64,000 nucleotides of DNA from Taiwanofungus camphoratus (lineage: Eukaryota; Basidiomycota; Agaricomycetes; Polyporales; Taiwanofungaceae): the NCBI GenBank assembly GCA_003999685.1, contig CP021228.1:248001-312000 (forward strand), read 5' to 3'. The translations under genes were made by a program, and so were the position numbers. A model generated the notes under the pieces. The model had not been told where the DNA came from. It did no database searches and was given only the letters and a program-made list of their open reading frames with translations. Each line of letters begins with the position of its first letter. Position 1 is the first letter of the stretch. Positions 37,488 to 48,356 of the stretch are shown piece after piece.

Positions 37488-37974
37488 GATGATAAGTTTT
37501 GTGATTGATGCTGCCTCGCAGACTGCACCAGGCGGTTATATACATGTTCGCTACACAGCTGTACTAGAACTTGTCCATCGGAGGCACAGAGGCCAGATCG
37601 AAGTCGCCCGGAAGATTGAATGGATGGGCGCAGCCAGCACCGCCCTCATCGTCGCCTTGTTGTTTCGTTGCAAGGCGGCACGACCGTGAATTTCCTCCGT
37701 GGATCACGAGCAGTGATTGATGAATCTCGTGATCGTGTCGCGCCCTCTGCGCTCCTCCACGGAGCGTGGCTGCCGCCAGTTGACGCGTCCAGACTGCTCA
37801 TAACGATGGCCGCGAACGTTTCCAGACTTTGCGTGCAACTTGCACGGAGTATTCAAGTTTGAATATAAAATCTTGCAAGCCAATCCCTACGACATACCAC
37901 GCTGATCAGACACAAGTCGACTGTTCACCTTCCACCACACAAACACTCTCGTCTTCGTACATTTTATTATAGTC
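37488..37974. promoter_or_regulatory. Bidirectional promoter region between two orphan cluster genes
   Basis: The 487-bp gap between head-to-head genes contains a TATA-like TATATAAC (minus strand, 37535-37542) and an AATATAAAA motif near 37861 on the plus strand, about 110 bp before the ATG at 37975. A shared regulator is likely but no operator was identified. Confidence 0.45.
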
Positions 37975-38557
37975 ATGGTCAAGTACGACGATCTCACTAA
38001 AATGGGCGAGGCATGGGTCACCATGAACGGTGAAACGTAAGTGGTTTGGTCTGACAATCGTGGTATCGCACTAAATTGTGCATCAGCTTCCGAAAGGGCT
38101 CTTTCTACGTCGGCATGATGAACGGCTATGCCTTCGAGAAGCTCGCTGCCAACCCGCCTGAAAACGTCGACGCAGAGGTTGACGAGATCATTGCAGATAT
38201 TGACAAGCTTCCCCTTATCAATGCCGGTGAGTTGCGCATTGTCCGCAGTGATGTTTCCAAGCCATTGACTATCGTGTGATCGGCTCTCTCGTAGGTGCCT
38301 TTGAGTTCTTCACGTAAGTTTACCTCTTGCTATGAAGCGTATGTATATCACTTAAGCTTCATCATAGTCCGTATGAGTGGTGCCGCCGGGGCGGGGAGGG
38401 CCGTGTCTTGATCTGCATGGTCTATCTTCGGCGCAACCCCAAAGCGATCACGCCCGAGGTCGAGGATATCATCAACCACCGTGCCAAGGCTGGTACGCCT
38501 CTGTTCCGCGACACCGTGAAGAAGGTATTGGGCTCGCCTTCTTGGTTCCAGTATTAG
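37975..38557 (+). CDS. Small orphan protein, paralogue of the gene at 17148
   Basis: Four exons (37975-38036, 38087-38226, 38295-38313, 38368-38557), the third only 19 bp, give 136 residues. It begins MVKYDDLTKMGEAWVTMNG and contains FRKGSFYVGMMNGYAFEKL, AFEFFTPYEWC, and RNPKAITPEVEDIINHRAKA near the end. The order and spacing of these blocks match the 139-residue product of the gene at 17148, so the two are diverged paralogues with similar four-exon structure. Cys and charged residues are not arranged in any motif I recognise. It is head to head with the 338-residue orphan gene. No function assigned. Confidence 0.82.
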
Positions 38558-39129
38558 GTTGATGACGTCGGCGGGGGACTGAGAAGAGCTGTTATCAATA
38601 TTTATCCGTGATTGTTAGAACCACTTTAACCGTGTAATGCCATGCATCCAGATCTGCTCGAAGCATTTGTGTGTCAGATGACAGCAAGACGTTATGTGTC
38701 AGTGAATCGGAGGAGAGGGCTATATGGCATCGATCTCTGAGTGCTCAGTCGGACTGCGTTGTTCAGACTCTTAGCCTGTTTTTCCCCAAACATATCTCAG
38801 TCAAATTGGGGGGGGGGGCAGTAACGTTGCTTGGGAACTGGAGGGTTCAGTCAGAACTCTTTAACTCTGTGTAAGTGCGTGAAGCGTATTTAAAGTAAGG
38901 CTCCAGCTATCGGTCAACCATGATATGCTCAAAACGAGAACATACAGTTACACCTCATAAGTATGTCCGAACTACTCAAACATGTCATAGCCAATTGTCA
39001 ATGATCATGATGTTGACAGCCAGTCTTTGAAGTAATTACGATAACTTAAGCCGTGTCTTTCGTACGCACATCAATGCCCAGCTTATAACTTATAACAATT
39101 GTAACTAGTCTCTCAAATCCGCCAATCTA
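38558..39129. other. Gap between convergent genes
   Basis: No gene. It contains an 11-base G run at about 38808-38818. Confidence 0.5.
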
Positions 39130-41102
39130 CTACTTTGCCAATGGAGTGAACCGCAACACTGCTTGCGGTGTGACAGTGAATTGCGCTCGATCGAAGCCGA
39201 CCTCGCCCACTGTCTCGATGCGATAATGTTTCAGCGCATTCATCGCGACCAGCTTCACGATCAGCGGCGCGAAATTCTTCCCAAGGCACTGCCGCGGGCC
39301 GAGGCCGTACCGCCAGAACGCGTGGCGGTACTTGTTGGACGGGATCTCCGTGAAGCGCGACGGGCGGAAGGCCTGCGCGTCTTCGCCCCAGACGGCGGGG
39401 TTCGTGTTGAGATGGTACGTCGAAATGCACACAGACGTACCCTGCGGCACGCGGTAGCCGTTGATCGTCTTGTCCACCGAGATCACTGCGCATCCGTCGG
39501 GCCAGGGCCAGGGTCAGTCAGCCTTGAAATTCCTCCATAGGGGCAAAACGCTCACCTTCGGGGATGTTGTACCACAACACGGGATGCAGCCGCGCGGACT
39601 CGGAGTGCACGAGGTGCATGAGGTTCGAAGTCGACGAGAGGTACGCCTCTAGCGCCTTGGAGTCCTCGTCGTTGACGGTGAGCACCTCCGCGCGCAGTTG
39701 CTCCTGAATGTCAACGTGCAGCCCAATGTCGACTAGTAGCCACGCCTGTGCGACCGAGGTGACGTCGATGTTCGCGAAGAGGATCTCATCCAATGTCTGG
39801 TGGTACTGTGAATTACACAGGAAGTCAAGATCGTGGCGGTGCAACAGTGACTTGTCGAGGGCAACGTACCTCATCCTCGGAGATCAGCCTGTCGGCGACA
39901 CAGCTATACATCCGTGCGGCGACCGTGTCGTGTCCTCGCTGAGATTAGATTAGTAGAAGTCCTGATCCCTTGAGTGCAGGCGTACCTTTTCAGACTCTGC
40001 AACGATGTCGTGGTTGAATGCCTTGTACCCTTCCTTGAATGCGCGCAGGTTGCGATTAGCCTCCGTTGGCAGGAAGCGGTACCACCACTTCGTCGCCGTC
40101 TGGTTCCCAATCGCGTTTGCCATAACCTTGTCATGGATCGGGTGCAGCTCCCACAACCGCGCATACCACTGCGTGTATACAAAAATGTCAATGGATCAGT
40201 CGTAAATCTCATAGCAGCACACCTACCTCTGGCGTCAGCGTCTCGCCATAGGTGGACTTCGAGATGACCTTAAAGGGAATCTCCTTGGTCGCGGCTATAG
40301 CTTGAATCTCGAATGGATCTGACGACCTGTTGCCTTGCACAGTTGCTTGAGGGCTGCTGCGGAGAGTCTCAATCCATTCAACGAAGTCATACTTCATGTA
40401 TGGGATGGCATCGAGGGCCATGCGCTACCAAGGGATGAGCTGCGACAGCACGAGACGAGTGGATGGGCTTACTCGGACGAAGTGGGGATCGACCGCGTCA
40501 CGGATGCGCTTCCAGTCCGTCCCATGTTGGAAGCCGACGGCTCGGCTGAGAAAGCTGGGGTGGACACGATCAGGAATGGACAAATACGAGAAAAAAACAA
40601 GTAAGGATCTCACCGGCCCATATAGTCCCCGAAGCTAGCAACCAATGCCTTTTTGTGCGCCTTGTTCTCCTCCCTTCCCAAAGCATCCTTGTAGTACACT
40701 TTGATGTCGTCGGGAGCGGTCAAGACACTGGCAAGGCAGGACAGTCGCTATCAGAACCGCCTTATATCAGTTGATAATGGACACTACCACTCACAGCTCG
40801 CGAATTTTTCCCGACTGGAAGGTGTAAACAGGCCCAAGGCTCTGAACGAGGCGGTCGCCGAGCTCCTTGCCGTGGCTGAAGCGCGAGAAGCGCGTGTCCT
40901 CGTCTGCGTGCGGTAGCAGTTCGCCTCTGTCATTTACGATGGACGGTGAAGACGTCACAGAAGTGTATTTCCTCGACAGTGACCATGAGGCAGCAGCAAG
41001 GAGAGTAGTTATAACGCAGACAGGCCAAGTGAAGGCAGTAGAAGCCGTCTCGGGGAAAAGGGATGGAGGAAGGAGCGTTGCTGTCGTGTTCATGAAGTTC
41101 AT
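39130..41102 (-). CDS. Cytochrome P450 (cluster P450 2)
   Basis: Eight exons (41102-40795, 40727-40614, 40545-40473, 40424-40227, 40168-39986, 39938-39870, 39805-39556, 39485-39130) join in frame to 516 residues. Residues 23-42 are the membrane anchor (FTWPVCVITTLLAAASW). Then come HGTDWKRIRDAVDPHF (C helix), LFANIDVTSVAQAW (I helix; Asn-Ile-Asp-Val replaces the usual AGxDT), ESAR (ExxR), FRPSRF, and the heme loop YGLGPRQCLG with Cys465, where the first residue is Tyr instead of Phe. An alternative Met lies three codons downstream of the first. The I-helix and C-helix sequences resemble those of the P450 at 19030 more than a general P450, so they may act in sequence on the same scaffold (inference). 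Confidence 0.92.
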
Positions 41103-41985
41103 GTTCGGTCAGAAAAGAACGGGTCAAGATGGTAAAGAAGACATTTATTGCTGTCTTGCGCGCCGAGAGCGAGGCTGGGCGCCCTCTGATGCGAGTGTAG
41201 CCTTCCGCGGACAAACTGGAGTATGCGCAGCCGCGGATTGCGAACTATCAATGGCCAAGGACTGTCCATAGGATGGTTTGCTCTTGGTTGGAATTACAAC
41301 GCGATTGATAGGTCAGTGCGAGAGGGGGTGTTGAGCAGGAGCTGAGACCAAAGATACTTGGTGGTGGTTGCGGCTTATGACATCCTCCCGTTGCGCCGCG
41401 CCTTTCCCACCCGTGCTAAGCAATCAGACTCTGAGCACTGTTCATTGTTCAATCACTGGGCATAGTAGTAAGTATACGCAGTCAAGCTTGACATGACTCG
41501 CAGTGGACATGCTGCCAAACATTTTAGTATTCAATGCAGTATCATTCCAGTAATCACTGGGTCGTAGCACGGGAATTCAAATTCGAACGACAAGCACGAG
41601 ATGTACAATGTATTTCATATCCCTCCACATATGTTCGCAATCCAACGCAGGCGCATGCTGCAAGTACGAGAACCTCAACCAATTGTGTATGTCAGTATGT
41701 GATGCTGCTACAGATCGACGCCCAAGCTGAAAGGTATATCCTTCAGATCGAACCTCAGACCTTCCATAAGGAAATTGTCAACACTGGGGTAGGATACCGC
41801 ATTCAGTCCATGTGAATTCAACAGCTAGAGCACTTACCTTATTGTTGCTGACGTTACTGTCACATCCAGAGTTGCGCTTCGGGTAGCGACCAGCTGTAGC
41901 GATTTCAAGTAATCTCTGATGAGATATGCGTCTGAAATTTTCGGGCTTTGCTTTGTTTCTTTTTTCTGATGTAGCACAGTCTGCT
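41103..41985. other. Gene-free stretch at the right end of the cluster
   Basis: No gene recognised. The 3' end of the lectin-like gene at 41986 is not certain and might extend into this stretch. Confidence 0.4.
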
Positions 41986-44049
41986 TCAGTTTCCGAGGAT
42001 TGTAATGATGCAGCGTACTGGTATGATGAAGGGATCCCGAAAAATATGCTTGACAACGACTATCTGAACTCCCCGAACAAGTGCTTCAAGCTCGATACTA
42101 CGGATACTCAGTGGGGCGTCAAGGGGGTTCGCTAACAGACGGCATTCATCGCAGATAATAGACTTAAAGGGGGTGCACGTACCAAACTCGAAAACAAATG
42201 ACACTTTTCTGCCCAAGAGGAGTCTTGCGCCCAGGAATGCATTGACTTTTCGTACAAGTCGTGAGCCGCCGCCCTGAATCTCTGTAGTCAGGTTAAAGGA
42301 CGGCAGATTGAACAGACGTCCGCATATGCTGGTCTTGATGTTCTCCACGTGAAGTGCAATTGGAATGGCGACATTTGTCGTGAATTGTTGATTCATGAAT
42401 GCTTGTACATCCGGATTCACTGGGTTCCGTGGCTTGAGTTTCCATTCCAGCTGCACGTTATTGGAGCCAGGCTGAAGATGAAGATCCTATTCAATGTCAA
42501 AATTAGTGATGGCTTGAACGAATGAGCGACGTCGATCAACGACTCCTGACATTCAGTTCTGCGGAACCAATCTAGACAAAAAAATTGTCAGACCAACGTA
42601 GGAAGATAACTTGGTTGGAGCTGTACCCTCGTCGATCCAACATATACTCCAACAGAGAGGGAAACCCTGTTGTCAATGTGAGATTCGTTCATCAGATTTG
42701 CTGTGATTGCGGCAATCATGTAAGTCCCATCACGGTCACTACCGTAGATCTTCAGGTCGCGGAGAAGTACTTGCTCTCGAAAAGACCGGAATCCTGGACA
42801 GCTATATCAGTTTTCCGAATGTACTGGAGGCTGGTTCGTAGAACATGCCTTTCAAGGTCACGGGTTTATCCATTTGATAGAGAGCATCGCGCCCAGTCTC
42901 CGCATACTCGGTAAAGAACTTGAACTTGCGAGCTTTCAATACCACTTGTATCTCGGAGTCGTTCAGCACAGACGAGGCAAAAGTCTCAAACCTATATTCC
43001 TGTGAACAGGAGCGAACACTTATGCGCTCATGACTCACGCCGTCGAATCCTTTATATGTAAGATGGCAGAGGACTTTAAGCCACTCGAGGTTGTCATTTG
43101 AGGACCTGGCATATGCGCTTCGGCCACAACATGGCCCCGATAGCAGACTAAGATGGGTTCTGGAAAATGCAGTATATAGTTTTGCTGGAGTCCCTTCCAT
43201 GACGTATAAGCCGTGAATCCTCCATCATCATTGCTGGGAAAGCATCAGACCTAATCACTGGAACGATAGATTGTTGATCACTCACTTTGCCTCAGCCCGG
43301 TCTAAGGATACAGAAAGATCGTGGACATACGGGAACTCCTTCTCGTCCACTGGCGGCCACGGGGATATCTGAGACAGAAATAGGCATGAGTATATTCTAG
43401 GTACGTTGATGCGACTTCAGAAAATAAGGGAAAATCTCCTCACCTTCCAAAGGTTGAAGCGATCTGCTGGAGCGGCATTCAGAAGCTCAATCTGTATTTA
43501 AAAGATCATGAGGTGTGGAGGAGACGAGAGGGGATTGAAGCTACTGGAGTCTGATTTGATCCGTCCTGGAGGCTCACGGACAAGCTGGGATTATCGGGAG
43601 GGTAGATTCTGTAGGAACCGTTATCTATACAATGCAGCTAGTACGTATAATATGCCAGGTACGTACATGTATGCGTCTGCTGTCCTTTGGATAATTTTCC
43701 ACCAGTACGGCGTCGCCGTTCCAAATATCTGGTTTGTTGCTTGAGAACTGTGGCGAGTGCCGATGAAGCGTTTCTTGAACGCAGCATTCTCGATAGTATA
43801 CCGATCTTCGCCACAGTGCTCGAGAGACCACTGAGATAAGTGAGACCCATGTCATGAATACGAAACGCCAGAATATGCATGTCATACCTTTTCCGTGTCA
43901 TCGATCGAGCTCGCCCAAGAATTCGATGGAATGTGACAGACCACACTTTGTAGGTCATTGTCATTAGGAAGCCTTACACGATTCCGGTGGAACTCGTTGG
44001 TGATGGTATATGTTCCAGACGGTAGGGAGGTGGCAGGTAGAAAGCTCAT
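41986..44049 (-). CDS. Beta-trefoil (ricin-B-like) lectin domain joined to LEA2/DUF3712-like domains
   Basis: A multi-exon gene; the first exon is 44049-43888 and others lie near 43834-43665, 43615-43500, 43495-43440 and on to 41986, so the middle junctions are approximate. The N-terminal ~140 residues start MSFLPATSLPSGTYTITNEF and continue WSLEHCGEDRYTIEN, FGTATPYWWKI and FNLWK, the strand pattern of ricin-B-type trefoils in basidiomycete lectins. The C-terminal half has LRDLKIYGSDRDGTYMIAAI, HIDNRVSLSVGVYVGSTRVQ, LHLQPGSNNVQLEWKLKP and SFNLTTEIQ, which read like LEA2/DUF3712 beta-sandwich repeats. There is no signal peptide. Whether this is one gene or two adjacent ones is open. It lies next to the cluster but has no obvious role in it. 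Confidence 0.6.
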
Positions 44050-46503
44050 GACGCAGAGGACGACTTCAGACAGGGCGTATGAAAGACCAGCCTAACCGGT
44101 GTCGTCCCTATATAGCCTCCAAGAGGTCATTTTATAACGGTGTATCTTCATATGGGGACCCGTAGAGCTGACTCGGTGGTTTCCAAAGCCACGACGATCC
44201 ATGATGCACTCAACTTCCAGTCAAGCGTGGTCTGGACTCTCGAGACGTGGATGGAATGCTTGAGTCCTTAGATGTAGACCTATGGAGACACGTTCAGGCC
44301 GCCACGTTTGGAAAGCAGATATATTGGTTGTAGGCTGATCGATCCCCTTCGCCATACAACTTTGCGCGAGGCCACCGCAGGATTATTGTCGCCGCCGAGA
44401 GTGCCATGATTCTGTATGGAAGCCTTCATAATACACAGAAGGTTGGCTTCAGAACCGCGGACGATATTGCAATACAGATCTACTGAAGCCCCCTTAGGGC
44501 CCTGAGACAGGTAGCTCTAGTAAAAATATCAATGAAATGTCTCAAGAAACGGAGCGCCCACATCATGATGCTAAGCTCTTTATATAACATTTCTCCCTGA
44601 CTGTGGTGTATTTGGAGGGTCTGCTCATCAGATGTCTACTACAAACGGAAAGCCAAACGAGAATTCCCTGAGTTGTGGATGACATGCTACCCAACCCATT
44701 GTGAGATTACCAGAGCTTGAACGTACCTCCTTCCAGTCATTTCAAGTTGAAACGACGCATTCTGAGTACTAGCCGCAGTTGTATGGCGCATCCAGTGTTA
44801 TAAGCCAGTCACCGGAATGTAGAGTGGCCTCGCGAAAGAAGTAGGTCACGTAACCGTAAGCCACTGAAGAAGGAAAGATAAACGACAGAGGTAAGCGGAT
44901 GGTCGGACGAGGCTAACAGAGGCAGGGAGTGCTTCGACAACAGGTGTGCTGCATGGTCTACATCATACCTGATAATGACACAATGGGAACCTTTTCATGC
45001 AAATAAAGATCTTAGCCAAAGATATCCCAGGATCAGGATGTACATGATGGTTGGCCGCGAGGCTGACGAACAGCAATTCACGTGATTCCACATGTGGTAG
45101 CTCCTCTTCCCTAAAGATATATACGTTCATCCGGCAAGTTCATCGTGGATAGTCGATTGTAAACCAGGGAAAGCTTCCGAATTTTGAATGGCAGGATGAA
45201 GAAGATACTTAGAACGTAACTCTCGAATAGAGTGCGTTGTGGTCCGTTCATAGTTTACTTATGTACGTAATGTGGTCATCCGATCTAAGTATAGTCGCTG
45301 GTCAGAGGGGCTTTTACACGGCAGACACGGGGCAGTCGATGAGGGAGAGAGAGAAAAACACGCTTACCTGGAAAGATGTGTCGTAGTCATGCTGGTTAAA
45401 GATTGCAAGAGACAGCTGTTGAATACATGGCCACCTCTCGTAAGCAACTCAACGGTAAGGTCGCGAAGGCAGACGGCGGTGTACAGCAAAACCCAACTTG
45501 CACACAGCAGGATTAGGAATGTTACGCATTTAGACATATGTCCGAATCTCGCGTGAGAGACGATGTCAGCTTGGGAGAAGTGCAAGTGACAGTGTGTATC
45601 ATCGCAAATTGAACAGCAGCCCGAGTTTGAATGACAGATAACGCACTATGTGAGACACCACGAGACTAGATGCTGTACTAAGAACTTCCACTGGCTGTAG
45701 ATATTGATCCGTCAGCGTTTAGGAAATACCAAGATGCGTACTCTAGACATACCACCCGAAAATGCACACACAAAGAACCAGAATAAAAGTCAGATGTTCG
45801 TTTTACCGAGATTACAAATGAGAATCAGCCTGGCGCGCTGAAAGTTACCATATCTTGACTATGAGACTTGAGGAATGGAATGTCTTATCCCAAGAGGAGC
45901 CCTAGGGTCCTAAAGAGTGGGAAGCTTCGGATGCAATTAGCTGCGCTACAAGGAATTAACCGACTTGGTATGGATAGGTACATGCAAGGGATGCATAGGA
46001 CAGATTTCGAGCAGATCAGATAGCAAACTTTGATCATGTCTTTACGCAACATTGAAATTGCATCATGTTCGAGACTGGTCACTGTGGGTACGTGCAAACG
46101 TGTTGGTATGATGATGCTCCTTCCAGGACAAGGTGTCCCGTGCTAGGCCATACCTAGGCCACACTCATAGACGCCATAAAGCACCTACCGCCCCAAGTAC
46201 CATCTTCCATCAGCGAAGGGCAACTTATGCGCCTCACCTCAAGGACTGAGGGCCGGGGCCTGTGAACTTGAGAACCAATGAACATGTTGAGATACGAACT
46301 TAATGGGAATCGGACTGGACATACACACATCAACTGGATCCCTGCTCCTTGTAATCCTATACTGGTTGTCTCGCCATAATTGAGGAGGGAACGGAGAGAC
46401 GGCTCACACCCAAACCAGAGGGCATAAGATATTCGACACTAGTCAGCCGCTATGTACTTGGAAAGTGCAAAGATCAAAAAGAAAACTTCCCGTACAACCA
46501 ATG
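44050..46503. other. Gene-free stretch of about 2.4 kb
   Basis: Short domainless open frames only (for example a 73-residue frame at 45364-45585). No repeat ends or RNA gene seen until the Pol III unit at 46504. Confidence 0.5.
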
Positions 46504-46613
46504 ACCAACTGGGACTCGAACCCTGCAACCTGTAAAATGGGCAGGTTAAATTCCTTTCCTTCTTGCCGCGGATAATTGAAACCAAAAGCGCTACCATTGC
46601 GCCAAGTAGTCAT
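46504..46613 (-). tRNA. tRNA-like Pol III unit, anticodon arm not resolved
   Basis: On the minus strand there is an A box TGGCGCAATGG (46594-46604) with a perfect four-pair D stem (GCGC/GCGC), a B box GGTTCGAGTCC (46512-46522), partly pairing acceptor ends (GACTAC / GTTGGTC) and a downstream TTTTCTTTTT terminator (about 46475-46485). The span is about 110 nt, so an intron of some 35 nt would be needed. I could not draw a normal anticodon stem: a strong ACCTG/CAGGT hairpin encloses CCCATTTTA instead. It is either an intron-bearing tRNA or a tRNA-derived relic. Confidence 0.45.
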
Positions 46614-46850
46614 CAATCCTATGGAAAAAACATACCATCGGGCAATCTCATCCGGTGATCGAAAGTCTATTTGGTTATCTTTGGTCGGGGTACATCATGT
46701 GGCTAGGGTTAGGATTGGATTCTAAAAGGAGGTCTCGGATTGGCGCGGGGAATCGCGGCCGAACATTTCCGGGGCACTTCCGTGAGTGACGAACGACAAC
46801 TTTCAAGTCGCATTGCATTCCGTTACTGCCATCCTCCCATTTAGTTCGCC

Positions 46851-48356
46851 ATGCAGTCAGTAGTCGCACGTTCAGGAATTATGAGGCCGCAAATGTTCAA
46901 GTCGGCTGTGAGGACGTTCGCGTCCTCATCTGCGAGGAGGCAGGCGGTTCCCACCGAGAAACCGGTGCTGAACAAGGAGTTCAAGATATATCGTTGGGTA
47001 TGTTTCTTTGTGCAAGTCTCTAGAATTATATGTTGACATCTTGTGGTTGCAAAGAACCCAGATGAACCTGCAAAGAAGCCTACACTGCAGACGTATAACA
47101 TTGACTTGAATCAGTGTGGTCCCATGGTCAGTTTGGTTTCACAAGTCGCTTCTCATTCTCACCTATCACCTACCTATTTCTATTCAACTAGGTTCTCGAT
47201 GCTCTGATCAAGATTAAGAACGAAATCGACCCTACATTGACCTTCCGCCGCTCCTGCCGCGAGGGCATCTGTGGTTCATGCGCCATGAATATCAATGGCC
47301 AGAATACGCTCGCGTGTCTATGCAGGATCGACAGGACCCCTAGCAAGGACACCAAAATCTATCCGCTTCCTCACAGTACGTATTATTCAATGGTACTCAT
47401 CTATTATTGGTTGCAAATAGCCGAAGTTCTGGTTCGCTAGTGTGGGATGGGGACGTGTGAGGTGATAGGTGGTTGCGGTTGAACTTCACCTCAGGACCTT
47501 TCTCAGTCACAGATAACCCTGCGGCTCGGCTTGAGCCCAGGAGCATAAGCTGGCTTTTGAGTTGCTCAGCTTCCGCTCAGTTAGTCAGGAAGGTTTCGAA
47601 GTTGCTAGGTTGTGAGGTGGAACTGTTGGGCTGCAGGAGAGCGTGCGTTTGACGTTTTGCGACCCTTTCTGCATATTTCGGCTTTTTGCTTTGGCACTTT
47701 GGCGCTCGGTGCTTATAAGGCCCACTCTGAATGTTTCGAGAAGGCCCAGGACGGACTCGGTTTTTTGCTCTGTCTATATCTCCTAACTATCGTGCGAGAT
47801 TGAGCTAACAATGTTTACTTGTGCCTTAGTGTATATTGTCAAGGACCTCGTCCCGGATCTCACTCTTTTCTACAAGCAATACAAGTCTATTGAGCCCTAC
47901 CTGCAGAACGATAATCCGCCCGCGGACCATGAGCACTTGCAATCACCTGAGGATCGGCGGAAGCTGGATGGGTACGCCGTCTTCATGCATGTCATCCTCA
48001 TGTATTGAACATTAACATGTTGACAGCATGTATGAGTGCATTCTGTGCGCCTGCTGCTCGACATCATGCCCGAGCTACTGGTGGAATCAGGACGAGTACC
48101 TCGGCCCGGCAACGCTCATGGCGGCGTACCGCTGGATGGCTGATTCACGAGTAAGGCTTCCGACTATTGTCTACGTTGGAATCCGGCGTTAACTTGGAAT
48201 TAGGACATGTACTCTGCCCAACGCAAGGAGAAGCTGCAGAACGAGCTGAGTTTGTACCGCTGCCACACGATCTTCAACTGTGCCCGCACATGTCCGAAGG
48301 GCCTCAACCCCGCAGCGGCAATTGCCAAGATCAAGCTCGAGCTTGCGGCGGACTAG
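46851..48356 (+). CDS. SDHB: Succinate dehydrogenase iron-sulfur subunit, mitochondrial
   Basis: Complex II subunit that carries electrons from FAD of the flavoprotein subunit to ubiquinone. Six exons (46851-46997, 47055-47126, 47192-47375, 47830-47971, 48027-48150, 48204-48356) give 273 residues. Residues 1-~32 are a mitochondrial presequence ([20 protein letters not shown]). The plant-type ferredoxin domain has [21 protein letters not shown] for [2Fe-2S]. The C-terminal domain has [17 protein letters not shown] and [17 protein letters not shown] for [4Fe-4S] and [3Fe-4S]; the Pro-Ser-Tyr-Trp-Trp stretch lies at the quinone site. All cluster ligands are present. Intron 3 is 454 bp, several times longer than every other intron in the window. 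Confidence 0.98.

Noticed and set aside
45364-45585. A 73-residue minus-strand frame with a hydrophobic segment
   Set aside because: Isolated in a long gene-free stretch, with no partner exon and no recognisable family.
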